Source of the DNA: an uncultured Clostridium sp.
GTDB lineage: Bacteria; Bacillota; Clostridia; TANB77; CAG-508
Assembly (NCBI GenBank): GCA_900553755.1
Contig: USEX01000036.1
Span: forward strand, 1 to 5,128
DNA: 5,128 nucleotides
Direction: 5' to 3'
Both the position numbers and the translations under genes were made by a program. Shown in pieces: positions 1 through 5,099 of the stretch. The first letter of the stretch is position 1. Every line of letters begins with the position of its first letter. The notes under the pieces are model-generated. The model did no database searches. It had not been told where the DNA came from and saw nothing but the letters and a program-made list of their open reading frames with translations.

Positions 1-145
1 ATGCTAAAGCCCTTTCAACATCGTCTTTATTTTTAAAAGGTTTTATATCAAAAACCTTAGATTTTCCTATATATGTATTACAATGGCTATCAAGCTCATC
101 TAGTATTTTATTAAATTCTAATCTGTTTAAATTTTTGTTTTGCAT
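1..145 (-). CDS. mutS2: MutS2 family protein, N-terminal fragment (gene runs off the left edge)
   Basis: Reading the minus strand from the ATG at 145-143 gives 48 uninterrupted codons to the window edge. The peptide begins MQNKNLNRLEFNKILDEL and continues with HCNTYIGK, then KPF and DDVERALA. This matches the usual start of MutS2: an LEF-x-KIL-x-L helix, a 'T-x-x-GK' turn, a KP, then a charged helix. MutS2 is a cytoplasmic dimeric ATPase of the MutS superfamily with a C-terminal Smr nuclease domain. It has been linked to suppression of recombination and, in Bacillus, to rescue of collided ribosomes. The ATPase and Smr domains would lie left of position 1. The start is supported by AAGGAG at 160-155 (minus), 9 nt from the ATG, and by an upstream sigma-A-like promoter. 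The assignment rests on the short N-terminus only, so another coiled-coil protein is possible but less likely. Confidence 0.82.
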   Translation of the reverse strand, partial: MQNKNLNRLEFNKILDELDSHCNTYIGKSKVFDIKPFKNKDDVERALA

Positions 146-169
146 AAATTTAGTCTCCTTATTTAAAAC

Positions 170-198
170 ATTATATAATAAATTGTATAAATAGTAAA
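170..198 (-). promoter_or_regulatory. Probable sigma-A promoter of mutS2
   Basis: On the minus strand a TTTACT -35 element (198-193, 4 of 6 consensus) is followed after 17 nt by a perfect TATAAT -10 (175-170). Transcription would start near 163, just before the AAGGAG ribosome binding site at 160-155, giving a very short leader. The element is read from sequence only. Confidence 0.6.
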
Positions 199-206
199 GA
201 ATACGA

Positions 207-236
207 TTGACAGATAAATTGAAATTAACATATAAT
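207..236 (+). promoter_or_regulatory. Consensus sigma-A promoter of the CmpB-family gene
   Basis: TTGACA (207-212) and TATAAT (231-236), both perfect matches, are separated by 18 nt. The predicted transcription start is near 243. The -35 element lies only 8 bp from that of the divergent mutS2 promoter (193-198), so the two polymerases would compete for the same short stretch. This is the strongest promoter visible in the window and suggests constitutive expression. Confidence 0.8.
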
Positions 237-250
237 TAATAAAAAATGAA

Positions 251-255
251 AGAGG
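251..255 (+). promoter_or_regulatory. Ribosome binding site that sets the CmpB-family start
   Basis: AGAGG lies 5 nt before the ATG at 261. The earlier in-frame ATG at 246 has no purine-rich site upstream and would lie about 3 nt from the predicted transcription start. The AGAGG itself falls inside that longer reading, which argues for translation from 261. Confidence 0.65.
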
Positions 256-260
256 AAAAA

Positions 261-1079
261 ATGGAAAAAAAAATAGATAAAATAAAAGAAATAAGAAAAT
301 ACGAAGAAAGAGATATAAAGATTACATTTAAAAGGGTTTTAGCATATTTTGTAATATATAGTTTTTTAGGATTCATAGTAGAAACTATATTTGGAATGCT
401 TACAAAAGGAGTAGTAGAAAGCAGGCAAAGTTGCCTATATGGTCCATTCTGTTGTATATATGGTTTAGGGGCAGCAGTAATGATACCAGGCTTAGAAAAA
501 TTTAAAAAGAGTAACTGGGGATTGGCAATAGCAGGAATGGTAGAAGGTTCTGTAGTAGAATATGTAATAAGCTGGGTTGGCGAGATTATATTCCAAATAA
601 AATGGTGGGATTATTCAAACTTACCACTTAATATAAATGGTAGAATATGCTTGCTATTTTCACTATTTTGGGGAATATTAGCATTGGTATTATTCAGGTT
701 AATAAATCCATTCATAGAAAAGATTATAGATGATATGCCAAAGAAATTATTTAATTTCATTGCTGTTGGAGGTACCACATTTTTAATATTTGATTTATTA
801 TTTACCGCACTAGGTTTAAAAATATTTTATACCAGATTAATCAATCAATATGATTTAAATCTAAAGAGTGAAAGCTCATTGGTGATTAGCCAAGAGCTTT
901 TAGATAATAGTATAATAGAATATTTGTCTGAACACGTTTTTACAGATGAAAAGATGTTAAAAACTTTTCCGAATATAAAATTTGAAGATGTAAATGGCAA
1001 TATAATATGGGTAAAAGATATATTGCCAGATATAGAGCCATATTATTTCAAAATTAGCAATAAAATACATCTAAAATAA
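261..1079 (+). CDS. CmpB-family (putative ABC-transporter type IV) integral membrane protein
   Basis: This 272-residue protein has a charged cytoplasmic N-terminus (about 1-22), then roughly five membrane segments near residues 23-46, 60-77, 87-110, 129-149 and 163-187, and a soluble, charged C-terminal tail of about 80 residues. The family signature is clear: a SCLYGPFCCIYGLG block at 57-70, an acidic EYVISWVGE helix at 100-108, and WDYSNLPLNINGRIC at 116-130 leading into the next helix. This fits the CmpB / putative ABC-transporter type IV family (PF06541), which is common in Firmicutes. The family name is historical and no substrate or ATPase partner is established; no ABC ATPase gene is seen nearby. 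The gene has its own consensus promoter and ends at a hairpin terminator shared with the convergent vanW-family gene, so it is probably monocistronic. A start at 246 would add five residues but lacks a ribosome binding site. Family confident, function unknown. Confidence 0.85.
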   Translation: MEKKIDKIKEIRKYEERDIKITFKRVLAYFVIYSFLGFIVETIFGMLTKGVVESRQSCLYGPFCCIYGLGAAVMIPGLEKFKKSNWGLAIAGMVEGSVVEYVISWVGEIIFQIKWWDYSNLPLNINGRICLLFSLFWGILALVLFRLINPFIEKIIDDMPKKLFNFIAVGGTTFLIFDLLFTALGLKIFYTRLINQYDLNLKSESSLVISQELLDNSIIEYLSEHVFTDEKMLKTFPNIKFEDVNGNIIWVKDILPDIEPYYFKISNKIHLK

Positions 1080-1083
1080 TATT

Positions 1084-1117
1084 AAATAGTTCGTTTATTA
1101 GTACAAACGAACTATTT
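1084..1117. terminator. Bidirectional intrinsic terminator between convergent genes
   Basis: A perfect 13-bp stem pairs 1084-1096 with 1105-1117, with an 8-nt loop. The core is AGTTCGTTT / AAACGAACT. On the plus strand the right arm runs into a T tract (1115-1119), a good terminator for the CmpB-family gene. On the minus strand the A-rich left flank gives a weaker U tract. The right arm lies within the last codons of the vanW-family gene, and its stop codon (1100-1098) falls partly in the loop. The two stop codons are only 18 bp apart. Confidence 0.75.
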
Positions 1118-1772
1118 TTGCTGTTACGTTTTCGTCATCTGATGAAAAATATAGTTTTATATCGTCACTTGAATTATTTTTAAATTTAAAATCAACAGAA
1201 CCATATGAAACAGTAGCATCTTTTCCTTCTGGTACATAGCCTACGGCTTTTCCGTGTTCATGCCTTTCTACTACTTCTAAATCAGGCACAGCTAAAACTG
1301 CGTTGTATAAAGTGCTACTCACTTGGCAATTTCCACCACCTAATGCTTGTTCAGTTTCTCCATTAATAATAACATCAGCTTTTTCATATCCTTTCTCAGC
1401 AGTTGACGGACCTAAAGTATTACAAAAAGAGAAAGTATCACCTTTATGCACAATGGTTCCATTTAAAGCAGAGCAAGTAATCTTTATATTGTTCAACCTA
1501 CCAGATGCTTTGGATTTTAAGGGAGAAGAATAAGAAGATATTTCTTCTTCAGTTCTATTTTCATTTGAAACAGAATTACTTTTTTCTATTATATTTTGTT
1601 TTTGAGCATCTTGAACTTCATTGTTAGTTTCATTAGATTCTATTGCAAGCTTTGTAGTATTGTTTGTGTTTTCATGTGTTTTATTATTTTGATAATTATT
1701 ATAAAGTATAAAACCTGCTATCCCAATTATAATAATTAATATTATTATAAAAAATAAATATTTTTTATTCAT
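1098..1772 (-). CDS. VanW family protein, membrane-anchored
   Basis: This 224-residue protein starts with a signal-anchor (KK at 3-4, hydrophobic 5-24). A low-complexity Asn/Glu/Ser/Thr-rich linker follows (about 25-85), then a VanW domain (about 90-222). Visible VanW hallmarks are LNNIKITCSALNGTIVHKGDTFSF (parts of 93-116), GYEKADVI (128-135), the GGGNCQVSSTLYNA block at 145-158, ER-H at 169-171, and YVPEGKDATVSYG at 179-191, ending in a short beta-rich tail. VanW is named from vanB-type glycopeptide-resistance clusters, but its biochemical role is not established. Chromosomal copies like this are common in Clostridia without any van genes, so this is not evidence for vancomycin resistance. 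The domain would sit outside the membrane, facing the wall. An AAAGGA ribosome binding site (1785-1780) lies 7 nt from the ATG. The carboxypeptidase gene ends 69 nt upstream on the same strand with no clear terminator between, so co-transcription is likely. A TATACT motif in the gap could be a weak extra promoter. Confidence 0.93.
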   Translation of the reverse strand: MNKKYLFFIIILIIIIGIAGFILYNNYQNNKTHENTNNTTKLAIESNETNNEVQDAQKQNIIEKSNSVSNENRTEEEISSYSSPLKSKASGRLNNIKITCSALNGTIVHKGDTFSFCNTLGPSTAEKGYEKADVIINGETEQALGGGNCQVSSTLYNAVLAVPDLEVVERHEHGKAVGYVPEGKDATVSYGSVDFKFKNNSSDDIKLYFSSDDENVTAKIVRLY

Positions 1773-1841
1773 ACTAAAATCCTTTCTGAAAAGTTATCTA
1801 TAAATTAGTATATACAAATAAAAAATATTTATAATTTAAAT

Positions 1842-3110
1842 TTATGTTTTATTTCTAAAAAGAGTAAACCAATTTCCATAAATCATTCTAAGAACAGCAG
1901 AAAAACTTAGTTTTGCCACATTTTTGGAAGCAATTAAATTTACACTATCCAATATTTCTCCATTGATTGAATATGTTACTTCGCCTAGCTTTTGACCTTT
2001 TATTATTGGGGCAGAGAAGGTATCATCCAAAGTGATATTTTGACTAATTTCAGAAGTATTTCCTTTTTTTAATAAAACTCCGGAATCATTCTCCAATATA
2101 ACATCGAGATTTGAAGAAACACCTTTATCTATTGAAACATTTTTTATTACATCAGATTTTTTTCCAAATTGTTTAAATTCATAATTATTAAAACCATAAT
2201 CAAGGAGTTTTTGAGCTTCAGAAAATCTGATTTTTGGAGTTTGAGCACTCATAACAACTGCAATAAATGATAAGCCATCTCTAGTTGCAGAAGCTGAAAG
2301 GTTATAGAGTGCAAGAGATGTAGAACCTGTTTTTAATCCCGTACAGCCATTATAATTACGAACTAATTTGTTTGTGTTTACTAAGCTTGATTTTCCATCA
2401 CGTAAAGAATCCATATAGATGGTGGTGTAATTAGTGATTGAAGGGTGTTTTATTAAAAGTTCTCTAGACATTATAGCAATATCGTAAGCAGAAGTTAAGT
2501 GGCCATCTTCATCTATACCATGGCAGTTCTTGAAGCAGGTGTCATTCATTCCCAGTTCTTTAGCTTTTTCATTCATTTTTGTTACAAAAGCTTCTTGGCT
2601 ACCTTCTAAGTAATTTGCCATTGCCACAACGCAATCATTAGCAGATACGATGCAAATTGCTTTCAACATTTCATCTACAGTTAATGTTTCACGTACGTCT
2701 AACCAAATTTGTGAACCACCCATTGCAGCAGCATCTTCAGTGCATGGAACCTCATCTGTTAAAGATATTTTTCCAGAATCAATAGCTTCCATTATTAATA
2801 ATAAACTCATAATTTTAGTAACACTTGCGGGGCGTAATTGCTCATGCATATTATGCTCATATATTACAAGACCAGTAGATTGCTCTATTAAACAAGCACT
2901 TTTACTTTCAAGATTTAAAGAATTAGTTGTGACTGTATCACTATTTGTATTTAAAGGAGCACTAGTTTGAACTGTTTCTAGCTTTGAAGACTGATTGGAC
3001 CATACATATGTAGTTGCAGCTGCTAATGCATATGTTGGAGCTATACATAAGAAAATTAATGCTAAAGTCACTGCAAGAGTAAATTTAAATATATATTTTA
3101 TTTTATACAT
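1842..3110 (-). CDS. Serine-type D-Ala-D-Ala carboxypeptidase (peptidase S11, DacF/DacA-like PBP)
   Basis: This 422-residue protein is a low-molecular-mass penicillin-binding protein that removes the terminal D-alanine from peptidoglycan stem peptides at the outer face of the membrane. All three catalytic motifs are present: S-V-T-K at 96-99 (nucleophile Ser96, Lys99), S-A-N at 156-158, and K-T-G at 260-262. The spacing is normal for family S11. Residues 1-30 form a Sec signal peptide (K-rich start, hydrophobic core, cleavage around ALA-AA). After the catalytic domain comes a beta-rich PBP5-type C-terminal domain (about 315-395). A final stretch (about 398-418) with hydrophobic and basic residues should hold the enzyme to the membrane. 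Start chosen at 3110 because GGAGGT lies just upstream and the signal peptide then begins properly; the ATG at 3152 would put 14 extra residues before it. Paralogue naming (dacA, dacB or dacF) cannot be settled from sequence alone. No sporulation-sigma promoter was recognised. Probably co-transcribed with the vanW-family gene. Confidence 0.94.
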   Translation of the reverse strand: MYKIKYIFKFTLAVTLALIFLCIAPTYALAAATTYVWSNQSSKLETVQTSAPLNTNSDTVTTNSLNLESKSACLIEQSTGLVIYEHNMHEQLRPASVTKIMSLLLIMEAIDSGKISLTDEVPCTEDAAAMGGSQIWLDVRETLTVDEMLKAICIVSANDCVVAMANYLEGSQEAFVTKMNEKAKELGMNDTCFKNCHGIDEDGHLTSAYDIAIMSRELLIKHPSITNYTTIYMDSLRDGKSSLVNTNKLVRNYNGCTGLKTGSTSLALYNLSASATRDGLSFIAVVMSAQTPKIRFSEAQKLLDYGFNNYEFKQFGKKSDVIKNVSIDKGVSSNLDVILENDSGVLLKKGNTSEISQNITLDDTFSAPIIKGQKLGEVTYSINGEILDSVNLIASKNVAKLSFSAVLRMIYGNWFTLFRNKT

Positions 3111-3114
3111 ACAA

Positions 3115-3120
3115 ACCTCC
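3115..3120 (-). promoter_or_regulatory. Ribosome binding site that sets the carboxypeptidase start
   Basis: GGAGGT on the minus strand (3120-3115) is followed by TTGT and the ATG at 3110-3108. It is a near-perfect Shine-Dalgarno sequence, with slightly short spacing. It lies inside the 14-codon extension that a start at 3152 would create, so the internal ATG is preferred. Confidence 0.8.
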
Positions 3121-3140
3121 AGAAAGTAGATTTGTTTAAT

Positions 3141-3171
3141 AATATTCAACAAAACAAAATATATGTGTCAA
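3141..3171 (-). promoter_or_regulatory. Candidate promoter of the carboxypeptidase/vanW pair
   Basis: On the minus strand a perfect TTGACA (3171-3166) is followed by AT-rich DNA with a weak -10, either GAATAT (3147-3142, 18-nt spacer) or AATATT (3146-3141, 19-nt spacer). The -35 is convincing and the -10 is not, so the exact start is uncertain. The 5' leader would be short, about 25-30 nt to the ATG at 3110. Confidence 0.4.
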
Positions 3172-3341
3172 AAATCAATAAAGCATATTGCGGTGATGTA
3201 TAAATCGAAATAGAGATATAATAAAGAAGTTGTAGAAATGACAATGAGAGATTTTATAACTATTTTTTTGAAAATTTTGTTTCACATCATTGATAATTAT
3301 GCACAAAGAAAATAAAAAAAATATTTTTATTTCAAAAATAA
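3172..3341. other. Divergent intergenic region, very AT-rich
   Basis: The gene-free stretch between the carboxypeptidase start (3110) and the prepilin-type gene (3408) is 297 bp and contains a candidate promoter at each end. The middle holds a plus-strand TATAAT at 3217-3222 without a convincing -35. It also holds a 25-codon reading frame from ATG 3238 to TAA 3315 without a good ribosome binding site, and an A/T-only dyad pairing 3310-3318 with 3324-3332. No tRNA, riboswitch or strong terminator was recognised. Confidence 0.5.
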
Positions 3342-3371
3342 TTGAAAAAACATATTGTGCTATGATATGAT
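3342..3371 (+). promoter_or_regulatory. Promoter of the prepilin / lectin-fold gene, with extended -10
   Basis: TTGAAA (3342-3347, 5 of 6 consensus) lies 18 nt before TATGAT (3366-3371), which is preceded by TG-A at 3363-3365, an extended -10. A second, overlapping TATGAT at 3361-3366, preceded by TG-C (3358-3360), is an alternative -10 in slightly different register. The A/T-only run just upstream of the -35 resembles an UP element. The leader before the ATG at 3408 would be about 30 nt and includes GGAGGAG at 3393-3399. Confidence 0.65.
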
Positions 3372-3407
3372 AAAAATATTAATAATAGAGATGGAGGAGT
3401 TCAAAAG

Positions 3408-5087
3408 ATGAATAAGATTAAAAGTACAAAAGGTATAACTTTAATATCACTCATGGTAACAATTATAATTCTTTTAATACTAGCAGGAGTTAGTATAGAC
3501 ACATTAACAGGAAATAACGGATTACTAAATAGAGCAAAAGATGCAAAGATTGCAACAGAAATAGCAGGTATAAAAGAAAAAATACAAATTGATATATTAG
3601 GAGAAGAAGAGTGGAACAATGGGAATATATCAGATGATACATTAAAGGGAATATTAGAAAAATATGGAGTATTATCAAAAGAAGGAGAAAAATTAATAGA
3701 CAAAACATTAACCACAACAAAAGGAAACTATGAAATAAAAGTATCAGATATATTTAATGGAACAACTGTAAAAGATGTGCCTGAAAATCCAACATTTACA
3801 ACAGTAGCAAATGCACCAGATATAGAAGGATTTGATAGGACAAAAACTTACTATGTAGCATGGAATAAAAATGAAGGAGGAACAGCATATAATCCAGATG
3901 AAAGAAAGATGTCAGAAAATGTTGCACCAGATAACTGGTATGATTATACAGCAGGAGTAAATCATTGGGCAAATGTAAAAACAACAGGAGGTGGAAACGA
4001 CTGCTACTGGGTATGGATACCAAGATATGCATATTGTATAACAGAAGGTTATCAGAGTAACACAGCAGGAACAATAGATATAAAATTCTTGCGAGGAACA
4101 TCAAATACACCTATAGATGGAAGTAGTATAACAATAAGTAATACTTCTGGTTCTGGAAATTGGAATGTGCACCCGGCATTCACAAATGCAGGAAATGGAG
4201 GCTTCGGAGAATTAAGTGGAATATGGGTTGCAAAATATGAAGCAAGTAGTAGTAATGTAAGTGTAGAAACACTGGAAACCGATTTAGCAACAACAGGTGG
4301 AGGAAATACAAATTCTTTAAAAGTAAGAGTAAAACCAAATGTAACAAGTTGGAGAGGAATAACAGTAAATAATATATTTACAGTATGTAGAAATTTAACA
4401 AAAATAGGAAATTCACTAGAAGAGACGAGTAATTTAAATTCACACATGATGAAAAATACAGAATGGGGAGCTGTAGCATATTTAAGTAGAAGTGTATATG
4501 GAAAAAATGGAGAAGTATGGAATAACCCATATTATAATAATGATACAAATTATTCACCAATAACAGGATTATGTGGAAATGAAACAAATGGTAAAGATAA
4601 TGCCACAACAAGTATGAGTAATACTGTAAAATATAATGAAATAGGTGGAGAAAATGCTTCTACAACAGGAAATGTATATGGAATATATGATATGGCAGGA
4701 GGAGCATGGGAATATGTAGCTGGAATATATAAAGGTACTACTTCAGATAATCTTGGCAATAATACTAATAGAAGTAATTTATGGGATGCTAATAATTCAA
4801 AATATGTTGACAAATATACAAATACTACAGGCTCACAAACAACTTATTGTGGAAACACAGATAAATATGGAGATGCAGTATATGAATCTTCTAGTTCTGG
4901 CGGTAGCAATACTGGTAGTTGGGACTCTAGTCACTCTTACTTTCCTTATTCTAGCAGCCCAGTGTTCAAGCGTGGGGGACGTGCTAGCAATGTTAGCTAT
5001 GCGGGTGTGTTTGCATTCAGTGGCAATGCAGGTGGTGTTAATACTTACAACAGTTTTCGTCCAGTAGTGCTTAGTTCCCAACCGTAA
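3408..5087 (+). CDS. Prepilin-type surface protein with FGE-like/C-type-lectin-like domain; probable DGR target
   Basis: This 559-residue protein starts with a class III signal: basic leader MNKIKSTKG, probable cleavage after Gly9, then ITLISLMVTIIILLILAGVS as a hydrophobic helix (10-29). The +5 position is Ser14, not the usual Glu. An alpha-helical stalk follows to about 60 and a small domain to about 125. A long aromatic, Gly/Asn/Thr-rich region begins near 145 (YWVWIPRYAY at 200-209). From about 270 the pattern follows the formylglycine-generating-enzyme/C-type-lectin fold: GIWVAKYE at 271-278, GNVYGIYDMAGGAWEYV at 421-437, RGG at 522-524 and FRPVVL at 550-555. It is likely used for binding rather than catalysis, since this fold carries the variable surface in many DGR targets. 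GGAGG at 3393-3397 supports the start. Codon use changes abruptly in the last ~60 codons. The protein is probably exported and membrane- or pilus-held by the prepilin helix. Alternatives are a phage- or prophage-derived structural protein or an ordinary FGE-like surface protein. No pilus assembly genes are in view. Confidence 0.88.
   Translation: MNKIKSTKGITLISLMVTIIILLILAGVSIDTLTGNNGLLNRAKDAKIATEIAGIKEKIQIDILGEEEWNNGNISDDTLKGILEKYGVLSKEGEKLIDKTLTTTKGNYEIKVSDIFNGTTVKDVPENPTFTTVANAPDIEGFDRTKTYYVAWNKNEGGTAYNPDERKMSENVAPDNWYDYTAGVNHWANVKTTGGGNDCYWVWIPRYAYCITEGYQSNTAGTIDIKFLRGTSNTPIDGSSITISNTSGSGNWNVHPAFTNAGNGGFGELSGIWVAKYEASSSNVSVETLETDLATTGGGNTNSLKVRVKPNVTSWRGITVNNIFTVCRNLTKIGNSLEETSNLNSHMMKNTEWGAVAYLSRSVYGKNGEVWNNPYYNNDTNYSPITGLCGNETNGKDNATTSMSNTVKYNEIGGENASTTGNVYGIYDMAGGAWEYVAGIYKGTTSDNLGNNTNRSNLWDANNSKYVDKYTNTTGSQTTYCGNTDKYGDAVYESSSSGGSNTGSWDSSHSYFPYSSSPVFKRGGRASNVSYAGVFAFSGNAGGVNTYNSFRPVVLSSQP
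4587..4615 (+). repeat. Left copy of a perfect inverted repeat (at least 29 bp), inside the lectin-fold gene
   Basis: This stretch covers codons 394-402 and two bases of codon 403 (peptide NGKDNATTS). It begins AATGGTAAAG and ends CAACAAGTAT. Its exact reverse complement is the last 29 bases of the window. Matching stops sharply on the inner side; on the outer side the partner runs off the window, so the full length is unknown. Confidence 0.9.
4887..5087 (+). other. Putative DGR variable region (VR) at the 3' end of the lectin-fold gene
   Basis: Codons 494-551 use T or C in third position 48 times out of 58; codons 151-208 of the same gene do so 21 times out of 58. All three CGT arginine codons of the gene are here, while 8 of the 10 others are AGA. 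Runs such as codons 525-531 and 538-549 are almost wholly NNY. That is expected when AAY codons of a template are mutated at adenines. The constant pieces between them (RGG, GVFAF, FRPVVL) match the framework of lectin-fold VRs. The VR boundary is approximate: the most probable core is about 4920-5084. The template repeat is not in the window, so this remains an inference from composition and protein pattern. Confidence 0.7.
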
Positions 5088-5096
5088 CTTTGTTAC
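5056..5096 (+). promoter_or_regulatory. Candidate homing-initiation (IMH-like) tail and small hairpin after the VR
   Basis: The last coding bases (5058-5084) are unusually GC-rich for this gene, 15 of 27. They are followed by a 5-bp inverted repeat GTAAC-TTT-GTTAC (5084-5096) that contains the stop codon. In characterised DGRs a GC-rich initiation-of-mutagenic-homing site ends the VR and a hairpin follows closely. The stem here is shorter and the loop smaller than in the studied Bordetella phage case, so support comes mostly from position. Confidence 0.3.
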
Positions 5097-5099
5097 TTA

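Noticed and set aside
246..260. Upstream ATG at 246 for the CmpB-family gene
   Set aside because: It lacks a ribosome binding site and lies about 3 nt from the predicted transcription start; the ATG at 261 has AGAGG at the right distance.
1098..1772. A vancomycin-resistance determinant
   Set aside because: Only a VanW-domain protein is present; the genes that make and protect altered peptidoglycan precursors are absent, and VanW alone is not known to confer resistance.
1303..2970. Plus-strand frames at 1303-1533 and 2650-2970
   Set aside because: They lie antisense within the vanW-family and carboxypeptidase genes, whose motifs are intact; nothing supports expression.
3111..3152. A 14-codon N-terminal extension of the carboxypeptidase, starting at the ATG at 3152
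   Set aside because: It would place non-signal residues before a good Sec signal peptide and would contain the GGAGGT ribosome binding site that serves the ATG at 3110.
3401..5081. Several minus-strand open frames opposite the prepilin/lectin gene, and a plus-strand frame at 4753-5067
   Set aside because: They are long only because the real gene is AT-rich with few stops in other frames. Their products are Leu/Ser/Phe-rich and low complexity, without recognisable domains or ribosome binding sites.
4218..5087. A functional formylglycine-generating enzyme
   Set aside because: The fold motifs match, but the prepilin start, the VR-like C-terminus and the lack of a recognisable catalytic cysteine pair near the C-terminus argue for a binding role.
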